This document shows positions 40,107 to 52,243 of a stretch of 64,000 nucleotides of DNA, in pieces (the stretch's first letter is position 1; every line of letters begins with the position of its first letter). The stretch lies in assembly GCA_008704415.1 (NCBI GenBank), contig VXIS01000122.1:57551-121550 (forward strand), written 5' to 3'. Both the position numbers and the translations under genes were made by a program. This DNA comes from Sphaerosporella brunnea. Taxonomy: Eukaryota; Ascomycota; Pezizomycetes; Pezizales; Pyronemataceae. Under the pieces are notes generated by a model. It searched no databases. It saw nothing but the letters and a program-made list of their open reading frames with translations, and was not told where the DNA came from.

Positions 40107-43100
40107 ATGGCCGACGTCGCCGTTGACGTCGACCCCTACCGAATTAGTACCTTCCTCTCGGTACCCGAATCCGACGTTCAGAGCCTCGCGTCCATCTCGG
40201 AGCCATATGTCTCGTCGATTTTACAAGCCATAGCCCGCAAGGCGAACGAATTCGATGAGTTACGCGCGGATAAGTTACGGCTCGAGGTGGAGCTTGAGCA
40301 GGCAGTTCGCACCGCCGATTCTCGCGTGCGGAGTATGAAAGGACAGCTCGATTCGGCGCTGTTAGAAACGCAGGGACTCCGGGTGAAGGTTGAGAAGACC
40401 GGTTTGTTCCATCCCATGTTGGAGTTGAGTTGGTGAGGCTGATCTGCGTGCTTTTAGAATCCGCGCGTATCAAGTTGGAAAACGAATTCAAGGACTTCAA
40501 GGAGTCTCGAGCGAGTTACGATGAGGAAACGAGAAACCTCCGTGTACGCGTGCAAACCCTCGAATCGGATAAGCGTGACACCCTCGAGGCGCTGGACCGG
40601 AAATGTAACGACTACGATAAGCTGCAGGAAGAATACACCGCAATTCAACAGAAGAATATCGCGTCGCGACGCGAGATGGGTGCCCTGGAGACGCGACTGC
40701 AACAAGCCGAATCCGCGCAAAGCAACGCTAAGTTCCGCACTCAGAGTCTGGAACAGGAACTCGAGATGGTCAAGAAAAATAATGAATGGCTTGACGCGGA
40801 GCTGCAGGCTAAAGCCAAGGACCACCACAAGTTCAGAAAGGAGAAGGCGGCACAGGTTTCTAGCTTGAATTCGGAGCTGGAGGAGGCGCATAGTAACGCA
40901 GAGATGCTGAGACGCTCACTCGACAATCTGAAGGAGCGGTATGAAGACGTCAGCAAGAAGTCTGAGGACCGTCTCGCGAAGATCAAGGACCTCCAGAGCA
41001 GCGCCGCTTCCCATGAGGAGAGCTTCAAGCAGGAAATCAACTCCCAGAAGCGCCTCGCAGAATTATATGAGAAGGCTATGAACACGGCGAAGGCAAGAGT
41101 CGCCGATGTGGAAAGGATTATGGAGCAGGAGCTGGAGCGATTCAACGTCGACCTCGGACACGCCAACTCACAACTGGAGACGGAGCGTGCAGATAAGGAA
41201 GCTGCTGAAAAGAGGGTTGCCGAATTGGAAGTTGAGGTTGAGCGTCTCGAAGGGGAGCTCCAGGCTTTCGGTTCCGGTGAACAGGCTGCTTCGCCGCAGG
41301 GCAGCGTCAATGGCGGCATGTCGACCCCTCGACGACCCGCTTCCGCTATGGGTTTCCGCGGCACGCCTGGAGGAAGCCCTATTCCTTTCTCTACGCCTGC
41401 TGCTGGTCGTCTGGAGAAGCAAGGAATGTCGGTCACCCGACTTTACGCCGACTTCAACCAAATGAAGGCCAAATACGAGACGGAAAAGCGACGTAGTGCC
41501 AAGCTCGAGGCCGCAGTGGAGGACATGATGAAGGATATGGAGGAGAGGGCCCCAGAAATGGAGGAGCTGCGTAACGAACACGCTCGGATGGAGAAGGATC
41601 TTCTGGAAATGAGCAAACTTCTTGAAGACGCTTCGAAGGAGCGGGACCAGGCCAAGAAGGAGACCCGAAAGATCAGCGCGAAGATTGGGGATTTCGAGCG
41701 GGAGACAGCTTTGCTCCGGAAACAGCTTCGCGATCTCAGCTTACAGGTTCAGGTTCTTATTGTTGAGATCGAGCGCCGTGACGCTGGCATCCAGGATCTG
41801 AGTGCGCAGCAGAACAGGATTTATGAGGAGGTCATCAGCGGGAACCTCAGACTTGAGGATACTAATGATACGGATGCGCTCATCTCGCAGCGCCTGGTTG
41901 TGTTCCGCACCGTGGCGGAGCTCCAGCAGCAGAACTCGGATCTTCTACGGGCGGTACGCGAACTCGGTGCGAAAATGGAGCAAGAGGAGGGGCAACGCGC
42001 CAAAGAGAAGCAGGTTTCTGATAACGAGGAAATTGCTCGTCTACAGGGTGTCATTCAGCGTCTGGAAGGTGAAATGAAGAACAGCATTCTCAAGGCCCAG
42101 ACTTTCATCCGGGAGCGCGACATGTTCAGGCGTATGCTTCAGAACAAGGGTGATTTGACGCAGGACGGCCAGCCGGCGTCTCCTGCTCCCGCGTCTGATG
42201 CTGGGTCCACGGCGTTTGCAGAGATGCAGCAGAACGTGGCTGAGGCCTTGAGGAATCTGCAGAGCCAGTACGATCAATTCAAGACGGAATCCCTCGAAAC
42301 CCAGAACACTATCAACGAGCAGAACAGGAAGTTGTCCCTCGAGAAAAGTGAATTGGAGATCAACGTTGCAAGACTCAACTCTCAACTTGAGATGGCCTCT
42401 GGTATGCTACTTCCCTCTGATGGATGTTGTTTTACGTGGCTAATAAGATGATAGAACGCTATGAAATGCTTAACGGCAACTTCAGCATGCTCAAATCCGA
42501 GAACCAGGAACTTCAGAAGCGGCTGTCACAGATGCATGAGACTCAGGCCAAGCAGGACCTCAAGATCCAGCAGGCCATGGAGGAACTCGTCGACAGGAAC
42601 TCACTGCTGGAGGGTATTCGCTCGGAGAACAGCCAGCTTAAGGGGGAGAAGTCGCTATGGAAGAGCATTGAGCAGCGACTTTCCCAGGACAACGAGGCCC
42701 TTACCCAGGAGCGCGCACGTCTCAACGGCCTCATTGCCAACTTACAGTCCATCCAAAGTGAACACGAGAGAGCCGATTCCGAGACGAGAAGGCGACTGAT
42801 TTCACAAGCAGAGAAGCTCGAGGGCGAACTCCAGTCTACGAAGCGCAGGCTTAACGAGGAGATTGAAACGACCAAGAAGAACCTTATCCGCCGTGAAAAC
42901 GACCAGAAAGAGGCCCGGGAGCGTTATGATGAACTCAACGCCAAGTTTGCTACCGCTAAAGAAGAGCTTGTGGCTGCGCAGACCAGCCGGGACCACCTCC
43001 AGAGTCGCGTTCACGAGCTTACCGTTGACCTGGAGGCTGCGAATCAAAAGTTGGCGGTTTACCAGGAGAAGGCTTCTGCACCTGCTCCTTCCGAAGAGGA

Positions 43101-45137
43101 AGAGGATAACATCGTCGAAGATCTCAAGCTTGAGGTGGCAGATCTCAAGAAGGAACTTGAGATCAAGAATCGCGAGCTCGAGGATCTTAAAGACCAGGTT
43201 GAGCGCTTTAAGACTATCTCCATGGCGACCGAGGAGCAACTTGAGGAGCTTCAATCTGCCTATGACCAATACAAGGACAGTATGGATCAGGAGATTAAGC
43301 AGCGCGAGGTATGTTGCTATTGAAGGCTTTGGAGGGAGAGTAATGTGTGGCTTACCTTTGGCAGAACCAAATCCGTGACCTGCAGCAACGTGTTCAAGAC
43401 CTGTCGGATGAGCTCAACTCGGTCAACCAAGAGCTTTCTGAGGCCCGCAAATCGGAGCTTGAGAGGCTTCAGCAGTTTGAGAACGAGAAGTCCATTCTGG
43501 AGTCCCAGCTTAACAGCCTTAAGGAAGATCTTGAGAAAGCTACAGCTGCATCCCAGTACCACCAGGAGGACCTCCGCCGCCAGGCCGGTATCGCTCAGGA
43601 GGCCCAGCAGAACTACGAACGTGAACTCGTCAAGCACGCCGACGCCGCTAGAACCTTGCAGCAGCTTCGCAACGAACACTCAGATCTCAAGAACGAGGTG
43701 CACATCTTCAAAACCGAGGCGGAGACTGCAAAGGCGGCCCTCAGCTTCAATGAGAGTTCTTGGGAGACGCAGCGCGAGAAATACCAGAAGGAGCTTGCGG
43801 ATGTTAGAGCTCGCTGCGACGATCTGATCAAGCAGAACAAGATTCTTCATGGCCAATTCGACAAGGTTAATGAGCAGATGACGGAGTTGAAGAAGGAGCG
43901 TGCATTCCGTGACGAGGCTATGGAGGTTGCTCCCGAAGGCCAGGCCTTTGATAAGAGCATGGAGGACCTTCGCGAGGTTATCCGGTACTTGAGGCAGGAG
44001 AAGGAAATTGTCGACGTTCAGTACGAGCTTTCTCTTCAGGAAACCAAGCGCCTCAAGCAGCAGCTTGACTATGCCCGCAACCAGCTCGAGGAGACCAAGG
44101 TGCAGCTTGAGACCGAGAAGTGCAAGCAGGGAGATCAGCTTCGCGGTGTCGCCGAGCACAAGGAAATTATGGAGAAGATTTCTGAACTCAACCTGCTCAG
44201 AGAGAGCAATACCACCCTTCGATACGACGGCGAGAAGAAGGCCAAGAAGGTGGCCGAACTCACTGCAAAGATCGAGGAGCTCGAATCGAAGATCCAACCG
44301 CTAGAGCAGACTGTTCATACGCTAGAGGCTGAGAAGGAGACAATGGACTCTCAAATGAAATTACTGGAAGAGGATAAAGAGAGGTGGAAGGCCCGGACCC
44401 AGCAGATCCTGCAAAAGTATGACCGTGTTGATCCTGCCGAATTGGAAGAGCTGAAGCAGAAGGCCGCTACACTTGAGGCCGAACGCGACGAGCTGCAGCA
44501 GAAAATCGAAGCGGCGAGCAACGAGAAGGAGGCACAGCTCCAGGAGCAAGCAACTCAGTGGCGCGGACGGATCGCCAAGCTTCGCGATGACGCTAACGGG
44601 AAGATCGTCAGCATGCGGACTAGGACGCAGGAGCTCACGCAGGAAGTGGAGACCTTGCGCGAGCAGCTGGAGGCCAGCAAGGCCAGCGAACAGGCTGCGG
44701 CGGCGAGTGGTGGAGAGGAGCTGCAGAGTTATCGGGCGGAGAAAGAGAGGTTAGAAGGAGAGATAAAGGGGTTGCAGGAGAAGGTTACCACTGTGGAGTC
44801 TCAGTGCACTCTGCACAAGTCCAAGGCCCAGCAGTTTTACAGGGAACTTGTATGTTTGGAATCCCCGACACAAAGGATGAGTACTGACGTGTTGCAGGCC
44901 GAATTCAAGAAAGAAAAGACGCAGGCTACCGAAGAGCTTCAAAACCTCCGTTCTGAGCTTGAGAACACCAGGGCTCAACTGGAGAGCACCAAGGCCGAAC
45001 TCGAGGCTGTTAAGACCAGGGAGCAGGAATTGATGCAGCAACTCGCTGCCAAGGGCGCCGAAACCAACGGTACTGTTCATGTCGATGAACAAACGCTGGC
45101 AAGGCTGGAAGTGCTGCAGAGACAGAATGAAGAGCTC

Positions 45138-45232
<95 letters not shown>

Positions 45233-47060
45233 TCCCCAGCATATCCAAACGGTCGTCGACAACACCGAGGAAATTGAGACCGAAGTCCAACGCCGCGTGG
45301 CCGAGATTGAGACTAACATCCAGGCCAATCTCGAGGCTGAATTCCAGAGGCGTCTTGAAGAGTTCCAAGCCACCCAGAACACGGAAGAAGGTGAGGTCGT
45401 GGACACCGCTCAGGCAGTCCCCACTCCGGTTAAGGAAGAACCTGCTCAGGTCGTTGCGGCAGTCGCACAATTGTCCGACGAAGAGATCGAGGCCAAGGTT
45501 GCGGCACGTGTTGAGGAAATTCTTCCAGATCTCATGAAGGAGAGATACGCAGAGAAGGAGAGAGTTCTTGAGGAGCGCATCAAGACTGCGCAACAGAAAT
45601 TCCAGGAATACAAGGCTGTCGCCGTCAAGAAGGCAATTGAGGAATGCGAAGCGAAGCACAAGCTCAAGGAAGAAACGTACCAGAAGCGGATTGCTGAACT
45701 TGAAACGGAAATTGCAAGCCTCAAGGTTGAGATCGAACAGCTCAAGTCCAAGATTGCCGAGCTTGAATCTCGACCGGCAACGGCGACTGTCGAAACCGGT
45801 ATCAAGCAGGAAGATATGGATGCCGCTCTGGCTGCCAAAGATGCTGAGCACCAAGCTGCTATCGCCACTCTTCAGGCTGTCAAACCCGAACCTGACTTCG
45901 AAGAGGCTAAGGAAACGCTCAGAATGGAGATTCAGGCCGAGATATTAGCGATTCAGCAAAACATCGACGGTGCTGAACTCACCCCGGAAGCCGCCGCTGC
46001 TCGTGACAAGGAGAAAGAAAAGCTTAAGGCCATCATCTCCCGCAACGTTGAGCACCGCCTCAACAAGGAAAAGGAGAAATGGAAATCGGAGGTCGAAGCT
46101 CGGCGAGAGACTTTGATAGAAGAGAAGGTCCAGGCGGTGCTTAAGGATAAAGTCGCAGAGCTTGAGACAAAGATGCAAGAAAGGGAGGCCACCCTCAAAG
46201 CTGAGATGGAGAAATCCAAGGACGCCATTCGACAGGAGGGCGTCATGCGCAGCAAGGTCCAGATCAACATGCTGGAGCGCAAGAACAAGCAGCTGGAGGC
46301 TCAGCTGAAGGCCAGCCAGGGTGGCGATCAAGTCGCGGCCGCAACCACAACTGCATCAGCACCGCCAACCCCCGCCCCTCAACCATCGTCGCAGCTCACG
46401 ACCGGTCTTCGCCGTCCTTCGTCAGTCACTGGTTCCATCTCACAGCCCTCTCAACAGACTGCTCCTGCAGCTCAGAAACCCCAGGACTTGCAAGCCGCAC
46501 AACAGGCGGCCATCGCTGCGGCAGAACAAGCCATTGCCGCTGGCCCTCAGGGGCCTCCTCAGGGACAACGTCGTGGTGAGAACCAAGGCACCGGACCTGG
46601 TGCACTTCGCCAGCTCCGCGGTGCTTTGGGTGCTTCGGGAATTCCACGTGGGGGCGCAATTGCTACTCGTGGCCGTGGCGCACCACCATCGCAGGCTGGC
46701 TCGCCGACACAGCCGCAGCAAAGTAACCCCTTCACTGCCCAAATCCCAGCACTTGCCTCTGGGATTCCCAATCCCTTTGCTACTGGCGGACAACCGCAAC
46801 AGCCGCAGCAAGGCCGAGGTGGGGGAATTCCACGCGGACGCGGATTATTTGCAGGGAGAGGTCGTGCACAACAGGGACATCAACAGGGACAGCAGCCTGG
46901 ACAGCCTACTGCGGGATCACCTCCGAGGGGCGGAGGTCAGTTGAACCCTGGTGCTAGACAGTTTGTGCCCCCCGGCAGCAAGAGGACTCGGGAAGGCGAG
47001 GATGATTCTGGAAGTGAGGGGAAGAGGGCAAGGAGTTCTATGGGTCAGCAGTCTTCCTAG
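40107..47060 (+). CDS. Nuclear-basket nucleoporin of the TPR/MLP1 family
   Basis: Five exons: 40107-40401, 40458-42401, 42455-43308, 43365-44849 and 44898-47060. The introns are 48-56 bp and the product is 2246 residues. TPR/Mlp proteins form filaments of the nuclear pore basket and serve mRNA surveillance, export and spindle checkpoint roles. Residues about 40 to 1700 are almost continuous heptad coiled coil, beginning LEVELEQAVRTADSRV and running through typical TPR segments such as QEQLRDLSLQVQVL-like LLRKQLRDLSLQVQVLIVEI and ALISQRLVVFRTVAELQQQN. A Gln-Ala repeat (45138-45233) is embedded near residue 1600. The C-terminal 350 residues are Pro/Gln/Gly-rich with RGG-like motifs (GRGGGIPRGRGLFAGRGR) and end in a basic SKRTREGEDDSGSEGKRARS segment that resembles a nuclear localisation signal. 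The last intron is 3n and stop-free, so unspliced message would add 16 residues. Confidence 0.93.
44850..44897 (+). other. 48-nt in-frame, stop-free intron in the MLP1-like gene
   Basis: It begins GTATGT, has a perfect TACTGAC branch sequence and ends TTGCAG. The length is divisible by three and no stop occurs, so retention adds 16 residues inside the coiled coil. Confidence 0.75.
45138..45233 (+). repeat. CAGGCA/CAGGCT hexanucleotide microsatellite encoding (Gln-Ala)16
   Basis: Sixteen hexamer units, the first fifteen CAGGCA and the last CAGGCT, in frame within the MLP1-like coding region. The uniformity of codons points to recent slippage. Confidence 0.95.
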
Positions 47061-47582
47061 CGGGCAGGTTTCGGGAATAACAATTTCAATTGATGTACAG
47101 ACCATAAATCTCTTTGCTCCTTAGAGGTAGATACGTGATGTGAGCGGCCCCGGTCCGTCGACAGTGAGGTTCCATCAGGATCCAGGTCTGTCGCCAGCAG
47201 TGTTGTCAATAGCCAGCCACTGCCCTCCCTTAAGCAGCCGGTTCAGCCCAGGCTGTGGCGGAGCAAGTGATCTGTAGTGAAGCGAACCAGCAGCACCGTA
47301 CAGCAGCAATCCCGGTCGAGCTGCGACGAGCGGTGTTTCATGTTCTTAGGGAAGGAAATGCATGTGTATTGTTATGAATTACTGCACTTTTTGATTGGGG
47401 TTTTTTTTTTTTTTTTTTTTTTTTTTGGAATGAATGTTGTACGTGCTGAAGTGCTTTGTTAAGCCGTACTGTCCAGCGCGACAAGTCGACTGCGCTGGTG
47501 TACTAACATGCAAAAAAAAAAAAAAAAAAAATTCTTTTCAGGCATGTCGAGAGACACATAAAAAGGAACGAAACAAAATATA
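47061..47582. other. 3' flank of the MLP1-like gene
   Basis: The region contains a T run (about 47401-47426) and an A run (about 47512-47531) that may be transcript-end or slippage features. No coding frame is supported. Confidence 0.55.
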
Positions 47583-47654
47583 TAGCAGCACCTGGTTTCG
47601 ATCCAGGGACCTCCGGGTTATGAGCCCGGCGCGCTTCCGCTGCGCCATGCTGCT
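47583..47654 (-). tRNA. Initiator tRNA-Met (CAT anticodon)
   Basis: The 72-nt sequence folds as a full cloverleaf without intron. The acceptor stem AGCAGCA pairs with TGCTGCT, with discriminator A. The A1:T72 pair, the three-G/three-C anticodon stem GGGCTCATAACCC and the T-loop ATCGAAAC (A at positions 54 and 60) are hallmarks of eukaryotic initiator tRNA rather than the elongator. Box A (TGGCGCAGCGG) and box B (GGATCGAAACC) are internal promoters. A TTTT run just past the 3' end can terminate Pol III. It is identical to the copy at 52158-52229. Confidence 0.97.
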
Positions 47655-48419
47655 GGTAGTCGTTATGACTCGTTCCGACACATTTTGTGCCGAAAGGCTG
47701 CGGATAAGATAGATTAGGGCCCCGCGGAATAACAATCATGCTTATCGCGCAAGATTCAAGATTCAAACCTTTAAGCCTGCATCTCTGGCCTCGCACAAGA
47801 TAGAACCCCCAAAACGCTGTATTCAAAATCTTGAGGTATCTCTGCGCAACCTCACCCAGACGGCTCAGTGAGGAGGGGTGACTCAACATTACAAACTTGC
47901 GAAACCATGAAAAAGTGGCCTCTTGTCAACTTGTAGACTTCTCAGAAGACGAAACCATAGTATTTTCACCAGTAGTGATAAATGCTTTAGAGCCTCGCTT
48001 TTTGGCATTGGGAGACAAAACCACGGAAATTTCGGGGTGAAGGCAGAAAGTTGAAAACCATGGTTTTCGGGAATGTCATTGTTTTTGCGTTTCCGAACAC
48101 TCTGCAACCCAAAGACCATAAACTCCTGGCTTTTTGAATGGTAGCTCCAAAAACCGAACAGGCCCTAAAACTTAAGTTAACCTTAACTCATAGTAGCCTG
48201 TGGTCATAAATTATCACTCTGCCCCTCCATAGCCCGCTCCCAGGGTGAGTAACCGGGTGAGTAACCAACCCTCTAAAGCCCACCAACCAAGCAACAAAGA
48301 AAACAAAAGAAATACATAAGAAAATCAATTAAAAGGCTCAAGCGATTAGGCCATAAAACCTGCGTAAAGGTGAGAGCAGCAAAAACCTTCCGCTCCCAGC
48401 TGAGTAGGGAGCGGCGAGG

Positions 48420-48497
48420 AAGCCCCAGGCCTCGAACCGGGGCACCCCAGCTGTGGAGGGGTGCCAGTCCTACTCGGCACTGGGCCATGGGGGGCTT
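48420..48497 (-). repeat. tRNA-like element, possible SINE head or tRNA pseudogene
   Basis: On the minus strand, a box-A match TGGCCCAGTGCC (48487-48476) is followed about 37 bp later by a box-B match GGTTCGAGGCC (48438-48428). The ends AAGCCCC and GGGGCTT can pair over seven bases, and CACCCC/GGGGTG forms a central stem. The T arm does not fold canonically and no clear anticodon loop exists. A tRNA-derived SINE or pseudogene is therefore more likely than a working tRNA. No target duplication was identified. Confidence 0.4.
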
Positions 48498-49430
48498 TTT
48501 GGTGACAGAAAGAATGCAGTCGAAAATATGAAGACCTGATGTAAGGCTGCTACCACCACTGTTCGTAGTGATCTATCTCAACAAAAGGACCTTTTCCCCA
48601 CGATATTTTTTTTTTTTGTTTCTTCGGGTCGAGACACCTGAAAATCATCCATCACTATTCTTTGGTGGGGTTTTTGAGGGGTGTGACGTTGTAGTGTTTC
48701 TGTGTGCCATGGCGAACGAGGAGTGGAGACGAGCGCTTACTCATTGCTCTGGCCGAATGATGACAGCATTTGCTTGATGTGATGCAAATTTCGTGCCAAA
48801 GAAACGGCTAAGCCCATGATCATTGAAGCATGAAAACATGACCTCCTGCCAGGTTGGGCGGATGGTCATTGAACTCTCAACGGGGGCATGATGGTGGTGA
48901 CTTTACTTCATTCCAATAGCCTTCCTGGCGCTTTTGACCAACTCGACAAACTATTATGCGGCCGGACAAGCTAAACGGTATATGACATGTTTTCTTTCAA
49001 CGGAGATACACTACTGTGACCAGAATGTTTAGGAATGGACATGTTTGTGGGGAGCATCTAGTGCTTCAAAGCTTCAGGATCCTGTGGCTAAGGTATGTAT
49101 AATACGTAGCACTGGCGTATGTTTGTTTGCATGTTGTTTGTTTAGAGGAGTAGAATACCGTTCACGATCTACTTCCCAGGCGGACGGCGGACAACGACCA
49201 GCCAAGCCGGCCCGGCTGTGTTTCATGGTGATGGTGCCAGTGTTTACGTTGCCGATGTCGGGATACGGTCAGGTCTGCACTATGGACTCTGGCAAGGACC
49301 TTGGATGGGTGAGTTGGAATAAGTTCTATGGACGCGCTTCACTAGAGAGCACTCGTTCATCCAAAGCCGGCCCGACTCCCAGCCATGGCTCTTTACCACA
49401 GATACTGCCCCACACCCGCATGCGGTGACC

Positions 49431-49460
49431 GGGGCGGAGCGGGGCGGAGCGGGGCGGAGG
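49431..49460. repeat. GGGGCGGAGC tandem repeat, three copies
   Basis: Three adjacent decamers, the last ending GG in place of GC. The sequence is G-rich and Sp1-like, but no gene start is nearby. Confidence 0.85.
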
Positions 49461-52157
49461 TTCCTCCCCTCGATGCGGAGGTCAGATCCAATTAACACAC
49501 CTCAAGAATCAGATTGCAAGGATTAGCTCGCTGGGGAGAGAGGTGTAGCCTGCTTTACGCAACGTCGGACTCGGGTAGCAAGAATAGGAATAGACTTCCT
49601 CTATAATGTGTAGATGCCAATTAATAGCTTCGGGTAGAAATGGATAGACAACTAATGCAGCCTACTCCAGTCCAATGTAGTCAGCCCCAGGTTGAATCGT
49701 TATCGACAGTATCTAGCCTTAGAAATGAGGGTGCGGGGGTGATGCATGTCTCTCCGGAGCCAACGTCAATGGCATGGGATATTACCATTGATAATAATTT
49801 TTTATTTTTTTTGTTAATGATCGTATGATCACGATATAGTTAAATTTTTATTGCTAGAAGTGGTTAATGAGCAAAGAGCAGAGCTAGCTAGCTACTCTAT
49901 GGTAACTTGGGAAAGATGAGTCGCTTTCCCATCTTGCCAGCATGCTTTCCGAGCTCCGAGATCCATGGATATCTCCGCTTATTGTATTGTGTAGAGCTCG
50001 AGATCGAGTATCCACTTGGCGCTGCCCACTTGTAATTCTGTAGCATGTTAACAGTGTCAAGTTTTATATCCGTGTTCGGCTGAAAACGGATATACCCAGT
50101 TATTGTATTATCGGCCGGCAATTGCCATACATAACAAAACGTTGGAGCTGGAACTAGATAGATCTATAGATCCCTATCACGGCGGTTTTATACCCAGCCT
50201 GAGCTTTGAAACCGACCGCCCTATGCGCCCCGGTGGGTTATTGACCCACTTTAACAGCCGTTATTGGCAGTTAACAGCTCGGCCCCGTCACATGCGACAG
50301 CAGCAGCAGCCCGACTTACCGGTAGATCTTTACATGAAAAAAACTTGTGTGAGTGGCTGCTGTGTTGTTCCACCCTTCGCCTCGGCCCCGGCGGTAACGG
50401 ATGACGGATTTGGACGGAATGAGCAGACAACGCCGCCGCCGCCGCGCGGCAGTGGTGGTGGTGGTGGTCTGTGGGGCGCTTGGGCATGTGCTTACATACC
50501 TTACTTGTTGGATGGATTGATAGCACCGGGAGGTATTGTGTACGAAATGGGCAGGTACGCGGTGGGTTTTTAGGGCAATGGCGTGTTGTACATATAGGGC
50601 TTCAACGTCATATGGGTGGTCCGTGGGATGGGGGGGTTATCGAGGGAGGGAGAAAATTACCAATTTCAGTGCGCTTGAAAAAAAAAAAAGACCGGCTGGG
50701 TCCACCTGGTTAACGTTGTATTCTTGGGATGTAAGCTGCTGCTGCTGCGCTTTGAAGTTGAGGTGTTTTTCATGATCAACTGGTTGCAGGCCGGTAACAA
50801 GGCCATTCAAGACGGCGAAGCATGGCGAGCATGTGTCCGATGGGTTGAATCAGCAGAATCCCCAGAGAGATTGCCCTCGGAACAGAGCCAGTTCTGGTCA
50901 AGCCCTTTGAATGGAAGTATGGTTTCCCCGTTTTGGAAGTTGAGGTTAGACCAACGGAAGAGGCGTTTCCCTGGAAGGATCGGTAATGAGATGACTGGTA
51001 GCGATGGATTTTGCACAACTGGGCGTCATATGCAGACCTGCCAGATTCCTTGATGTCTGATATGTTAGGCTAGAAATGCCCGTTTTCGTCCCCTCACGGA
51101 GGACCTGTGGCCCAAGCATCATGAATCGTCGGAGAGAGAGCTCGTGCTCTTGGCCAGCTTCCTTCCTAAGCTTCGAGTCTGGACAAATGTGTAGAACGCA
51201 CCGACCCACGGTTTCTGGGAGGAAGCTTAACGATCTGCCAAAATTGGAGCACCGTCACCGCAAAGGAGAAGATACTTGGTGTGTGTGGCAGCAAAGTATC
51301 TTTCCTTGATGCCCCACGGTAAGGAACATCTGCTTGGACCTCGTGATGGCAATATGTATGGTTGGTAGGTTTATCGAAGCCTTTGCGTTTTTAATATCCT
51401 GGGAAACAGAGGCAGGAAGTCCAGGTCGGAAGTTGTTGGCAGCAGGCCAGTGCGTGCGGCTTTCGCGACCAATAGTGGAAGGCTGCTTCTATTTCTATGG
51501 GCGAGTAATATTTCGGTGATGGGAGTGACGGGAGTGATGGGCCAGTCGCCCCGGAGAGGTGTACACCGTTAACCGGAAGTTGGTATTTTGACAAATGAGT
51601 TTGTGGCGAGGGCGGTCGTCGAGGAACGCCATTGGGAGGTATCAATAGCCACATCCAGCCGCTCATCTCTTCCAGGGTTACCTACCTAAAGCGTTAGTGA
51701 TTGCCTGCCGGGCTGGCGATGTCATTATGTATATACGTCAGCGGACAGTTCGGGAGAAGCATAGCCGGGAGAGGTTGTAACGGGCCACCGGGACTCTGTA
51801 GCTCGAACTTCTGTGATGTGCCATCGAAGTACCGAGGACATGATTAATTCTCCTTCCATACGCACGACGGGATGATCCTCGGCGTTGACTGGACAACGGA
51901 GCTTGGTTGCGCCGGATAGCTTTCCACTTGGGCGAGCTATCGTCAAAGATATCAACCTACCAAGTATTGTTCATTTAGTGCCAATAATTCTCGCGGCCCA
52001 TATCTATAGAACAAAAGAATCAAGGTGATTAATCAATCACTAGTAAAATAAGTACTTCCTAACATAAAGTCATAAAAGAGAGCAAATTGCCTGTGTCTGA
52101 ATTGAGCATGTTAGAAGATAGCCCATATGTGATAAACCCCCAACCAACGGTGTAGAC

Positions 52158-52229
52158 AGCAGCATGGCGCAGCGGAAGCGCGCCGGGCTCATAACCCGGA
52201 GGTCCCTGGATCGAAACCAGGTGCTGCTA
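52158..52229 (+). tRNA. Initiator tRNA-Met (CAT anticodon), second copy
   Basis: This copy is identical over all 72 nt to the copy at 47583-47654, but in opposite orientation. The same initiator features are present: A1:T72, GGGCTCATAACCC anticodon arm and ATCGAAAC T-loop. The upstream 50 bp are not shared with the first copy, so the duplication is confined to little more than the gene itself. Confidence 0.97.
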
Positions 52230-52234
52230 GATAC

Positions 52235-52243
52235 TTTTTTTTT
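52235..52243 (+). terminator. Pol III terminator of initiator tRNA-Met
   Basis: A run of nine T starts six bases past the mature 3' end, a strong RNA polymerase III stop. Confidence 0.85.

Larger units (their letters stand above)
47655..52157. other. Gene-free region between the two initiator tRNA genes
   Basis: About 4.5 kb without a supported coding gene; frames are short and lack homology. It holds the tRNA-like element at 48420-48497, a direct 12-bp repeat GGGTGAGTAACC (about 48244-48268), a GGGGCGGAGC repeat (49431-49460) and low-complexity tracts. Confidence 0.55.

Noticed and set aside
44751..45854. Long open frame (367 codons) on the minus strand opposite the MLP1 gene
   Set aside because: It is antisense to coiled-coil coding sequence; Leu/Cys-rich shadow frames arise from Glu/Gln/Lys codons. 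It has no independent start context or domain.
50103..50573. 156-codon plus-strand frame
   Set aside because: Low-complexity Gly/Pro segments, no domain, and it sits in a gene-free stretch.
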